From CAWBVG01 sp963792175 (GTDB lineage: Bacteria; Acidobacteriota; Vicinamibacteria; Vicinamibacterales; CAVVIG01), in contig CAWBVG010000001.1 of the NCBI GenBank assembly GCA_963792175.1, positions 1 through 64,000 of the forward strand: a stretch of 64,000 nucleotides of DNA. The letters run 5' to 3'. Positions 18,779 to 26,259 of this stretch are shown in pieces (the stretch's first letter is position 1; the number at the start of each line of letters is the position of its first letter). A model generated the notes under the pieces. That model ran no database searches and had not been told where the DNA came from. It saw only the letters and a list, made by a program, of their open reading frames with translations. A program made the position numbers and the translations under genes.

Positions 18779-19786
18779 ATGAACCGTCTGGTCATCCTCG
18801 CGCCGAACTGGCTGGGCGACGCTGTGATGGCGTTGCCGGCGATCGCGGACGTGCGCCGCGCGGCGCCCGCGGCGTCAATCACGGTGGCGGCCCGCGCGTC
18901 GATTGCGCCGCTCTTCGCGATGGCGCCGGATGTCGACGAGACGCTGACTCTCGGCGGTGCCGAGGCGGAGACGCTCGCGGCGCAGCGGTTCGATACCGCG
19001 CTGCTTCTGCCGAACTCCACGCGAGCGGCGATCGTGGCGCGCCGCGCCGGCGTTGCCGCACGCTGGGGCTATCGCACCGGCTGGCGCGGCTCGCTGCTGA
19101 CGCGCGCGATTCCGGCGCCGCGCGGCGTTCACCAGATCGAGTACTACCAGCACCTCGTGCGCGCCCTCGGCTTCCCGAGCGGCCCGACCGAACCGCGTCT
19201 GACGGTGTCACGCGAGGCGCGGCAAGCTGGCCTGAATCTGCTGATGGAAGCCGGATGGAACGGACAGCAGCCGCTCGTGGCGCTTGCGCCCGGCGCCGCC
19301 TACGGCGGGGCGAAGCGCTGGCCGCCCAGGTACTTTGCGGAGCTCGCCGATGGCCTCGCGGCGGACGGCGTGCAGTGCGTGATGGTCGGTACAGCCGCGG
19401 ATGCCGGGGCGGCGCACGATGTCGAACGCTCGGCTACATCCTCGCGTTCGATCGTCAGTCTCGTCGGGCGCACCGACCTGCCAACGCTTGCGGGTGTCCT
19501 CGCCAACAGTCGCGCGCTCGTCACCAACGACTCGGGCGCCATGCATCTGGCGGCGGCCGTCGGCATCGCGGTGACGGCGATGTTCGGACCGACCAACGAG
19601 CAGGCGACCTCTCCCCGAACCCGGAACTCCGAACCCCGAATGCCGAACCCCGAATCCCGAACCACGATCCTGACGCACTCCGTCTGGTGCCGGCCGTGCA
19701 TGCTGCGGGAGTGTCCGCTCGATCATCGGTGCATGCGCGGCATCGAGGTCGCGACGGTCCTCGCGGCGGCGCGAAGCAGTTTGTGA
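18779..19786 (+). CDS. waaF: ADP-heptose:LPS heptosyltransferase II
   Basis: 335 residues, GT9 family. Marks: APNWLGDAVMALPAI at the N-terminus, APGAAYGGAKRWPPRYFAELA for ADP-heptose binding, TNDSGAMHLAAA, FGPTNEQATSP and the C-terminal WCRPCMLRECPLDHRCM cysteine cluster typical of WaaF. It adds the second heptose of the LPS inner core. A repeat-coded stretch (residues about 278-295) interrupts the segment between GPTNEQ and THSVWCRPC. It opens the plus-strand heptose cluster and overlaps gmhB by four bases. Confidence 0.94.
   Translation: MNRLVILAPNWLGDAVMALPAIADVRRAAPAASITVAARASIAPLFAMAPDVDETLTLGGAEAETLAAQRFDTALLLPNSTRAAIVARRAGVAARWGYRTGWRGSLLTRAIPAPRGVHQIEYYQHLVRALGFPSGPTEPRLTVSREARQAGLNLLMEAGWNGQQPLVALAPGAAYGGAKRWPPRYFAELADGLAADGVQCVMVGTAADAGAAHDVERSATSSRSIVSLVGRTDLPTLAGVLANSRALVTNDSGAMHLAAAVGIAVTAMFGPTNEQATSPRTRNSEPRMPNPESRTTILTHSVWCRPCMLRECPLDHRCMRGIEVATVLAAARSSL
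19612..19665. repeat. Degenerate CCCGAA(C/T) tandem repeat inside waaF
   Basis: About seven copies of a 7-9 base word close to CCCGAAC/CCCGAAT run through 19612-19665. The run stays in frame and encodes an Arg/Asn/Glu/Pro/Ser-rich loop. The flanking protein sequence is typical of WaaF, so the repeat looks inserted between two conserved motifs. Confidence 0.65.
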
Positions 19787-20392
19787 AACCCGCAGTCTTT
19801 CTGGATCGCGACGGCACGCTGATCGAAGACGTCGGCTATCTCGATCGCCTGGATCGGATCGCGCTGTTTCCATGGACCGTCGACGCCATCCGCGCCCTCA
19901 ATCGCGCCGGATTCATCGTCGTCGTCATCACCAATCAGTCGGGGGTGGCGAGGGGGTTCTTCACGGAAGCGTTCGTCGAGGAGACGCACCGCCACCTCAG
20001 CGCGCGTCTCGCCGCCGGCGGGGCGCGCATCGACGCGTATTACTATTGTCCGCACCATCCGGACGGCACCGTCGCGGCCTACCGTCGCCACATGCGATTG
20101 CCGCAAGCCGGCGAGCGGACTGGTGGACCGGGCGGTTCGCGAGCTGGACCTCGATCCGGCGCGCTCCTTCGTCGTCGGAGACAAGTGGCTGGATGTGGGA
20201 CTGGCGCGCGCGGCGGGGGCGCGTGGCATCCTGGTCCGCACGGGAACCGGCGCTGCCGAAGAGGCGCGGCCCATGCCCGGCGTCAGCGCCGACGTGATCG
20301 TGGACAATCTGGCTGGCGCAGCGAGCTGGATCCTGATGAATCTCCAATCCGACATGCCGCTCTCCGCTGTCCGAGATCCGCGATGCTCTTAG
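19783..20392 (+). CDS. gmhB: D-glycero-beta-D-manno-heptose 1,7-bisphosphate 7-phosphatase, frameshifted
   Basis: HAD-family phosphatase. VFLDRDGTLIEDVGYL carries the nucleophile aspartates; ITNQSGVARG follows, then the zinc site YYCPHHPDG and, after a one-base slip near 20105, DCRKPASGLVDRA, and finally VGDKWLDVGLARAAGARG. This layout matches GmhB and separates it from histidinol phosphatases. About 200 residues once repaired. The GTG at 19783 overlaps the waaF stop. Removes the 7-phosphate on the ADP-heptose route. Confidence 0.9.
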
Positions 20393-21494
20393 CCCGTTCT
20401 GTTCATCCGCTGCCCGGCGAGGCCGAGCGCAAGGCACGCCTGCTCGGTCTCGTCGACGGCTTTTCGAGCCGGCGCGTGCTGGTCGTTGGCGATCTCATCG
20501 CGGACGAGTTCGTCTACGGCGAGGTGGCCCGGGTATCGCGTGAGGCGCCGGTCCTGATTTTGAAATACGACGCGACGGCAATGGTGGCGGGCGGAGCCGG
20601 AAACGCCGCCAACAACGTCGCCGTCGCTCGGCGGCCGCGCCCGGCTGGTCGGACTCGTCGGCGCCGATCCCGAAGGCCGCCGCCTGCTCGGCAGCTTTCA
20701 TCGCGGCGTCGATCGCCGGCACGTGGTGCGGTCGCGCGGGTACCGCACGCCGGTCAAGACCCGTATCCTCGCCGGCGGCATCCACGCGGCACGGCAACAG
20801 GTTGTTCGGATCGATCGCGAGCCGGGGTGGCCGCTGGACGAGTCGGTGAGCGCCGTGCTCGAGAAGAAGATCGCGCCGGCGCTCGACGATTGCGATGCCG
20901 TGCTGCTGTCGGACTACGGATCGGGACTCGTGACGCCTGCGCTGGCGCAGGTCATTCGCCGGACGGTGGTTCGTCGCGCACGTCGCCGCCCGATTCCGGT
21001 GCTGCTCGATTCCCGCTATCGTCTGCTCGATTATCGCGGGCTGACGACCTGCACCCCCAACGAATCCGAGGTCGAGCAGGTGCTCGGGCATCCGCATCAA
21101 CGACAACGGCGCGGCGCTCGAGCGCGCGGGCCGGCTGCTGCTGCGCCGCACCGGGATGCAGGCGGTGCTCATCACGAGGGGCAGCCGCGGGATGGCGCTG
21201 TTTCAGCCGCGGCAGCCGGCGATTCATCTGCCGATCTTCGGGTCCGACGAAGTGACGGACGTGACGGGCGCGGGCGACACGGTCAACGCCACGTTCGGCC
21301 TGGCGCTCGCCGCGGGCGCATCGTTCTACGAAGCCGCCCGGCTCGCCAACTATGCCGGCGGACTCGTGGTCATGAAGCGAGGCACCGCCACCGTCTCGTC
21401 GCGCGAGCTGGCCGACGCCGTTTCGAGCGATCACGACACGACAACTGAAAACTGGTCTCAGGAGGGACCGCCGCAGGGGCGTCGTCAAAGTTAA
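20383..21494 (+). CDS. hldA: D-glycero-beta-D-manno-heptose-7-phosphate kinase (HldE domain I), frameshifted
   Basis: PfkB/ribokinase-type kinase. Pieces in order: RVLVVGDLIADEFVYGEVAR, GGAGNAANNVAV, VKTRILAGGIHAARQQVVR, LLSDYGSGLVTPALAQV, TPNESEVEQVLG and the anion-hole motif DVTGAGDTVNA with the catalytic Asp. Slips near 20635 (one extra base) and 21100 break it; repaired length is about 370 residues. The ATG overlaps gmhB by ten bases. The stop TAA lies inside the following AT-rich palindrome. The nucleotidyltransferase half is a separate gene. Confidence 0.9.
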
Positions 21495-21644
21495 AAGTTA
21501 AAAGTTAAAAGTCAAAAGTTAAAGTTCGAAAAGACAGAAAGTGAAGAGATCCCAGACTAGCCATCAAACGAGCAAAGAGCCTTCCAACTTTTAAACTTTC
21601 GAACTTTGACTTTTAACTTTTAACTTTTCTCTTTTAACTTTAAA
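21487..21644. repeat. AT-rich imperfect palindrome made of tandem AAAAGTT words
   Basis: The left arm (about 21487-21532) is a tandem run of AAAGTTAAAAGTT-type heptamers; the right arm (about 21586-21644) is its near-exact reverse complement (AACTTTTAACTTTT...). Arms of about 45 bases enclose some 55 bases of ordinary sequence. The A+T content stands out sharply from the GC-rich surroundings. It fills the gap between hldA and hldC. Confidence 0.85.
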
Positions 21645-21645
21645 C

Positions 21646-22116
21646 GTGGTGCTCTCCGAACCCGAACTCATCGACGCCGTCGCTCGTGACAAGGCCGCGG
21701 GCCGCACCATCGCGCTGGCGAACGGCTGCTTCGACCTCCTGCACGTCGGCCACGTTCGCTATCTCCAGAGCGCGGCGGCTGAAGCCGACCGGCTGGTGGT
21801 CGCCGTGAACGACGATCAGTCCGTGGCCGCGCTGAAGGGGCTGGGCCGGCCGGTGCAGCCGGCGGCGGATCGAGCAGAGCTGGTGGCCGCGTTGCGCGGC
21901 GTGGACTATGTCGTCGTCTTCAGCGACCTGACCGTGGAGCGGCTGCTGATCCTGCTGAAACCCGACGTGCACTGCAAAGGGACCGATTACACGATCGACT
22001 CGGTGCCCGAGCGCGCCGTCGTCCTCAGCTACGGTGGGCGCACCGCCATCGTCGGCGATCCCAAGCAGCACAACACGCGGGAGCTGTTGGCTCGCATCCG
22101 CGAAACTGAAGACTGA
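21646..22116 (+). CDS. hldC: D-glycero-beta-D-manno-heptose 1-phosphate adenylyltransferase (HldE domain II)
   Basis: 156 residues. Cytidylyltransferase-like fold with GCFDLLHVGHVRYLQ (HxGH motif) and VAVNDDQSVAALKG, then the family end KGTDYTIDSVPERAVV. It joins AMP to heptose-1-phosphate to give ADP-heptose. The start is one of two successive GTGs (21646 or 21649) directly after the palindrome; no clear Shine-Dalgarno is visible. In E. coli this domain is fused to the kinase as HldE; here they are separate. Confidence 0.93.
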   Translation: MVLSEPELIDAVARDKAAGRTIALANGCFDLLHVGHVRYLQSAAAEADRLVVAVNDDQSVAALKGLGRPVQPAADRAELVAALRGVDYVVVFSDLTVERLLILLKPDVHCKGTDYTIDSVPERAVVLSYGGRTAIVGDPKQHNTRELLARIRETED

Positions 22117-22151
22117 GACCGACGCCTGATGACTGGCGACTGTCGACGGCT

Positions 22152-23192
22152 GTGACGCGTTTCCTGATCGTCAGACTTGGCGCGCTCGGCGACGTCGTCC
22201 ACGCCATTCCGGTCGCGGCCGCCCTGCGCCGCGCGTATCCCGATGCGCGGATCGACTGGCTCGTCAGCGCCAAGCATCGCGAGATTCTGGATTTCGTCCC
22301 GGTGATCGACCGGCGGCTCGCGATCAACGATCGAGGCGGCTCGTCGAGCGGCCCGTCGCTGCTGCACGCGATTCGCGAGCTTCGCCGCAACCGCTACGAC
22401 GTCGCGATCGATCTGCAAGGGCTGATCAAGTCCGCGCTCCTGTCGCGCGCCTCCGGCGCGCCGCGCGTGATCGGCTTTTCGTCCAACTACGCGCGCGAGC
22501 GCTTGGCACGGGTGTTCTACACGGAAGCGCACGATCCGGGACGCGGCGGGCTCTACAATCCCGCCGAGACCCGGCACGTCGTCGAGATGAATCTCGGACT
22601 CCTCGAACCGCTGGGCGTGACGCCCGGCCGGCCGGAATTCCCGATCGAAGACGTCGACTCGAACGTCGCGCGCTGGGCGCTGTCGCAGACCGGCGGCGCG
22701 TACGTATTGCTCAATCCCGGCGCCGCCTGGCCCAACAAGCGCTGGCCGCCCGATCGGTTCGCCGCGTTGGCCGTGGCGCTGCGCAACCGCCGCGGGCTGA
22801 TGTCCGTGATCCTGTGGGGGCCCGGCGAGGAAGTTCTCGCCAAAGCGACCGCCGCGGCCGCGGACGGCGCCGCGCTCGCATCGCCGAAAACGACGATTGC
22901 CGACGTGATCGCTCTCGCGCGCGGCGCGGCGGTGATGGTGTCGGGCGACACCGGCCCCACGCACCTGGCCTCGGCGGTCGGCACGCCGATCGTCGGCCTC
23001 TACGGACCGACGCGGCCGTCGCGCAACGGCCCGCTGTCGCCGGACGATGCCATCGTCACACGCGACGCGATCTGTCAGTGCCATCATCTGCGACGATGTC
23101 GAATGAGCCGGATGTGTCTGCTCGACATCGAAGTCGCGGAGGTCGTCGACGCGGTGGAGCGGCGGCTGTCCGCCGGGCGTCCGCGTGTCTGA
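22152..23192 (+). CDS. waaC: Heptosyltransferase I-like glycosyltransferase (GT9)
   Basis: 346 residues. IVRLGALGDVVHAIPVAAAL at the N-terminus, AIDLQGLIKSALLSR, LNPGAAWPNKRWPPDRF and SGDTGPTHLASAVGTPIVGLYGP are typical of WaaC, which adds the first heptose to Kdo. The GTG start at 22152 gives a normal N-terminus. With waaF, gmhB, hldA and hldC it completes most of the ADP-heptose and inner-core route; gmhA is not in this window. Overlaps the next gene by eight bases. Confidence 0.88.
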   Translation: MTRFLIVRLGALGDVVHAIPVAAALRRAYPDARIDWLVSAKHREILDFVPVIDRRLAINDRGGSSSGPSLLHAIRELRRNRYDVAIDLQGLIKSALLSRASGAPRVIGFSSNYARERLARVFYTEAHDPGRGGLYNPAETRHVVEMNLGLLEPLGVTPGRPEFPIEDVDSNVARWALSQTGGAYVLLNPGAAWPNKRWPPDRFAALAVALRNRRGLMSVILWGPGEEVLAKATAAAADGAALASPKTTIADVIALARGAAVMVSGDTGPTHLASAVGTPIVGLYGPTRPSRNGPLSPDDAIVTRDAICQCHHLRRCRMSRMCLLDIEVAEVVDAVERRLSAGRPRV

Positions 23193-23754
23193 TCGATTCC
23201 GCGGCGTCCTGGTTGCGGGGCTCGCACGCCTCCGGGTCGCGCTGGGGTTCGTGATCGGCGCGCTGGTGTTCGTGCTGGCGCGCCCGAGTCAGGCGACCGT
23301 CGCCGCCGGCATGACGCTGGCGGCGTGCGGCGAGGCGATTCGCTTCTGGGCGGCCGGCCATCTCCAGAAGTCGCGGGAAGTCACCGTGTCCGGGCCGTAT
23401 CGTTGGACGGCGCACCCGCTCTACCTCGGGTCGACCATCATGGGGATCGGCCTCGCGATCGCGTGCGCCAGTGTCGTCGTGGCGCTGCTCATCGGCGTCT
23501 ATCTGGCGACCACGGTGACGGCGGCGATCACCAGCGAGGAGGCGTATCTGCGACGGATGTTCGGCGAGCAGTACGACCTGTATCGTCACGGCGTGGCGCT
23601 CAAGCGCGCCAGCGGATCGCGACGGCGGTTCAGTCTCGCGCAAGCGATGGCGAATCGCGAGTACCGCGCGGTCGTCGGCCTCGTCGTCGCGGTGTTGCTG
23701 CTGCTCTTGAAGGCAAGGTATACTGGATTGTTTTGGCAGACAGCCGGACCGTAG
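23185..23754 (+). CDS. Membrane methyltransferase of the isoprenylcysteine/PEMT type
   Basis: 189 residues with about four to five hydrophobic helices. The family block GPYRWTAHPLYLGSTIMGIG and, later, EEAYLRRMFGEQYDLYR are those of ICMT/PEMT-like integral methyltransferases. Substrate unknown; many bacterial members are uncharacterised. The GTG at 23185 overlaps the waaC stop, so it belongs to the LPS operon and may modify a lipid or glycan. It ends three bases before tRNA-Val. Confidence 0.75.
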   Translation: MSDRFRGVLVAGLARLRVALGFVIGALVFVLARPSQATVAAGMTLAACGEAIRFWAAGHLQKSREVTVSGPYRWTAHPLYLGSTIMGIGLAIACASVVVALLIGVYLATTVTAAITSEEAYLRRMFGEQYDLYRHGVALKRASGSRRRFSLAQAMANREYRAVVGLVVAVLLLLLKARYTGLFWQTAGP

Positions 23755-23756
23755 AA

Positions 23757-23828
23757 GGGCGGTTAGCTCAGTGGTAGAGCACCGGCTTTACACGCCGGCT
23801 GTCACAGGTTCGAATCCTGTACCGCCCA
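23757..23828 (+). tRNA. tRNA-Val (TAC anticodon)
   Basis: Acceptor GGGCGGT pairs with ACCGCCC; the D arm AGCTCAGTGGTAGAGC, the anticodon stem CCGGC/GCCGG with loop TTTACAC (anticodon TAC) and the T arm AGGTTCGAATCCT are all present. Seventy-two bases; CCA is not encoded, unlike the Leu and Asp tRNAs here. Confidence 0.95.
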
Positions 23829-23835
23829 AGCCTTC

Positions 23836-23850
23836 GCTCGCGGCGCGAGC
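23836..23850 (+). terminator. Hairpin after tRNA-Val
   Basis: GCTCGC (23836-23841) pairs with GCGAGC (23845-23850) over a GGC loop, just after the tRNA. The context CCTTCGCTCG...CGAGCTTCGG is repeated almost unchanged after tRNA-Asp. Confidence 0.4.
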
Positions 23851-23876
23851 TTCGGCGTGCAAGCCGAACACGTTTC

Positions 23877-23932
23877 GGTGAATTGGTGAATTCAGTCGAC
23901 TCAACGTTCACCAAATCACCAATTCACCAATT
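23877..23932. repeat. Imperfect palindrome of GGTGAATT words between two tRNAs
   Basis: GGTGAATTGGTGAATT (23877-23892) is a direct double of an eight-base word; 23907-23932 carries its near reverse complement with three CACCAA(T)T copies. The spacer between arms is 14 bases. Confidence 0.75.
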
Positions 23933-23949
23933 GCGAGCATCGCAGTATT

Positions 23950-24023
23950 GGGGTCGTAGTTCAGTTGGTTAGAACGCTGCCCTGTCACGGCAGAGGCCGC
24001 GGGTTCGAGTCCCGTCGACCCCG
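23950..24023 (+). tRNA. tRNA-Asp (GTC anticodon)
   Basis: Acceptor GGGGTCG pairs with CGACCCC, discriminator G, followed by an encoded CCA (24024-24026). The anticodon stem CTGCC/GGCAG holds CTGTCAC, so the anticodon is GTC. T arm GGGTTCGAGTCCC. Confidence 0.96.
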
Positions 24024-24032
24024 CCATCCTTC

Positions 24033-24129
24033 GCTCGCCCTTCAGGCGAGCTTCGGATGGCAGGCCAAGCGAGTTTCATTGACAGTCGCGAAGGATGCCC
24101 ACCGTAGCTGCGTAGCAGCGAAGGTGGGC
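24033..24129. repeat. Two hairpins downstream of tRNA-Asp
   Basis: GCTCGCC/GGCGAGC (24033-24039 with 24045-24051) is a seven-base stem close to the tRNA end and probably a terminator. GCCCACC/GGTGGGC (24097-24103 with 24123-24129) encloses a second inner GCTGC/GCAGC stem. The rest of 24052-24220 holds nothing that I can name. Confidence 0.5.
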
Positions 24130-24220
24130 CACTTCAACCCCAATTTCGCCTTCCACGCCTTCGATTTCCGAGCCCAGAAGCCGACGCGAGAGGAGAGGGC
24201 GGCGGTTCCGCCCTCGGCCC

Positions 24221-25066
24221 TTAGCGCGTCAGTGTGCCCTGATACGGGATCACCTGCCCTGCGATAATGTCCACGTCGAACCTCAACGTCTGATACCCAG
24301 AGGCGCGCACTTCGACGCGATGATGTCCGGCCTCCAAGCCAAGCGGTTGTGTCGTCGGTGTGAATTGACCAACCGTCCCGACGAGCGTGTCGTCCACGAA
24401 CAGCTCCGCGGTGCTTGGTGTGACGTCGAAGCTCACACCGCCCATGTTCGCGTCGCTGGAGGGCTGTGCTTCAAGCGAACTCGTGACAGCCGGTGGATAC
24501 GCTGCCGCTGGCGAATACGGCGCGTCGTCGTACGGACTCACGTAGGTATCGGGATAGTAGAACGGATAGTAGAACGCGTACGGGTATGCGACGGGGTAGC
24601 CCGCCCACAGGCCAAAGCCCAGACTCAGAAGGGGCTGGAACGTGTAGTACGGGTGAAAGAAGTGCACCGGCGCGATCGGGAACCGTCGGCCAGCCACGAA
24701 CGCTCCGCCGTTGACGAAGCCGCCGTTGTGCACGAAGCCGCCGCCGTTAGCAACGAAAGGACCGCGGTGGTCGAAGGAACCGACATGTGCGAAGCCGCCG
24801 CCCCCCACGAACGGCCCACGCATGCCGCCGAATTGGCGCGGCCCCGTCATCGGGCCAGAGCCCATGCCTCGGATGGCTCCTCCGCGACTCATTGACCCAC
24901 CTGCCCAGCCACCGCCTCGACTCATTGCTGCGCCACCGCCGTGCCCGCCGCCCCCACCACCTCCGCCACCGTGGCCGCCCCCGCCGCGTTGTGCGAAAGC
25001 CACTGGCGCGGTGCCCAACAATACGACCGCACAACCAGCAGCCACCAGCATTCTTGTAGGTTTCAT
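24221..25066 (-). CDS. Secreted glycine-rich protein with C-terminal PEGA domain
   Basis: 281 residues from ATG 25066, which has AGGAG eight bases upstream. A signal peptide (MLVAAGCAVVLLGTAPVAFA) is cut before a glycine/histidine-rich run, then Gly/Arg/Phe-rich repeats, then a Tyr/Pro-rich aromatic section (YPYAFYYPFYYPDTY). The last 75 residues form a PEGA domain: FDVTPSTAELFVDDTLVG, LGLEAGHHRVEVRASGYQ. PEGA domains are beta-sandwiches of S-layer and surface proteins. Exported; role unknown. Confidence 0.8.
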   Translation of the reverse strand: MKPTRMLVAAGCAVVLLGTAPVAFAQRGGGGHGGGGGGGGGHGGGAAMSRGGGWAGGSMSRGGAIRGMGSGPMTGPRQFGGMRGPFVGGGGFAHVGSFDHRGPFVANGGGFVHNGGFVNGGAFVAGRRFPIAPVHFFHPYYTFQPLLSLGFGLWAGYPVAYPYAFYYPFYYPDTYVSPYDDAPYSPAAAYPPAVTSSLEAQPSSDANMGGVSFDVTPSTAELFVDDTLVGTVGQFTPTTQPLGLEAGHHRVEVRASGYQTLRFDVDIIAGQVIPYQGTLTR

Positions 25067-25376
25067 GGCAGTTCTCCTGACCAAAGGCAGCGCAAGTACT
25101 TCGCCAATGGAGGGCGTGATTAACAGGCGCGTTCTCGTCGAATTCGCGGTCCGTTCGTGATCTCGAGGTGACAGCTGGATTCTTCAAGGGTCATCAACGC
25201 CGGCGGCTGTAACGGCAGACGTGGCAGGACGGGCGCCGAAGAGCAAGCGGATGAGCCGTTCTATATGGGGTCGTCGTGCAGCGGCCAGGTCAAGAGGCGA
25301 TCATGAGAAAGACAATCGATGAGCCGCACTGCGAGGTGGTACGGACGTCGAGTAACTCACCATAGGAGTTTCAGAC
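25067..25376. other. Divergent intergenic region, no gene seen
   Basis: Separates the PEGA protein gene from the heme lipoprotein gene. Ribosome-binding sites for both flanking genes lie at its edges (AGGAG on each strand). I see no promoter with convincing boxes, no RNA gene and no clear repeat. Confidence 0.5.
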
Positions 25377-25844
25377 ATGAGAACGAGAGCTCTCACCTGC
25401 TCGGTGCTGCTCGCCCTTGGGTCCGCGTGTCGCCGCGCGCCTCAGGTGGAACCGTACACGCCAGGCCTCGGCGAGATGATGACGCTCCAGCAGATGCGAC
25501 ATACCAAGCTCTGGCTGGCAGGCGAAGCCGGCAACTGGGACCTCGCCGCCTATGAAATCAAGGAGCTTGGCGAAGGCTTCGACGACATCGTCAAGTACCA
25601 CCCCACCCATGAAGAATCGCCAGTTGCACCGAGGGACGTCATCCCGCGGATGGTGACGGCGCCGGTCGAAGGCCTGCGGGCAGCGATCAGAAGAAAGACG
25701 CACAGGGGTTCGAAGCGGCGTTCGACGCGCTCACCAACGGCGTGCAACAACTGCCATCAGGCCACCAACTTCGGCTTCAACGTCGTTCAGCGGCCCGCGA
25801 CCAATCCTTATCCGAATCAGGTCTTCACGCTCGCTGTGAAGTGA
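25377..25844 (+). CDS. Small mono-heme c-type lipoprotein with two compensating slips
   Basis: 155 residues, preceded by TAGGAG. The signal ends in LALGSAC, a lipobox, so it should be a lipid-anchored periplasmic protein. A heme-c site CNNCH is found near residue 122. Between residues about 103 and 120 the text is Arg/Ser-rich and unlike the rest; reading that 50-base stretch one frame over gives KKDAQGFEAAFDALTNG, so one base is missing near 25690 and one extra near 25742. The family resembles small uncharacterised cytochromes with a helical heme-binding end. Redox partner unknown. Confidence 0.65.
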   Translation: MRTRALTCSVLLALGSACRRAPQVEPYTPGLGEMMTLQQMRHTKLWLAGEAGNWDLAAYEIKELGEGFDDIVKYHPTHEESPVAPRDVIPRMVTAPVEGLRAAIRRKTHRGSKRRSTRSPTACNNCHQATNFGFNVVQRPATNPYPNQVFTLAVK

Positions 25845-25909
25845 ACGACTAGAGTGAGAGGGCGCCTTCTCCGGGCCATGGCAGTCACTCCCTCGGTATA
25901 ATCCGCTCC

Positions 25910-26071
25910 GTCATCGCCGCGCCGCCGGTTCGACTGTTCACTGGCAGTTTCGCAATGGACGTCAGCGTGACGCAGACGATGGCGAATTACGGCATTGCGC
26001 GCGACGGAAAGCGTCTACTGATGCTCAAACGGGCCGCGGGCGCTAAGAGTCTCTCTCAAAGCTGCGTCTGA
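25910..26071 (+). pseudogene. Remnant of a kinase-type beta-propeller C-terminus
   Basis: 54 open codons read PPVRLFTGSF, then NYGIARDGKRLLMLKRA, and stop. This is like the last blade of WD40-like (PD40) propellers on Acidobacterial Ser/Thr kinases, where NYDVxxDGKRFL is common. No start or upstream domain is left. The rest of 25845-26259 is non-coding as far as I can see. Confidence 0.45.
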
Positions 26072-26259
26072 TAATCACGGTTACCCGACGTTGCAAGGCG
26101 AGAGTGGGTTTCCTGTTCATGATCCCGCAAAGCGGCCGGGCGCGAGCCACGACGACGTAGTTCAACCACACTACCGTCTTGATGTAGAGTGCGCGCGTAC
26201 CCGCAACATGACTGACCAACGCCGACAGGCTGAAAGCCTGATGCCGTCTGGCCGATAAC

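Noticed and set aside
21487..21644. CRISPR array
   Set aside because: The repeats are seven-base tandem words with no spacers; no cas gene is in the window.
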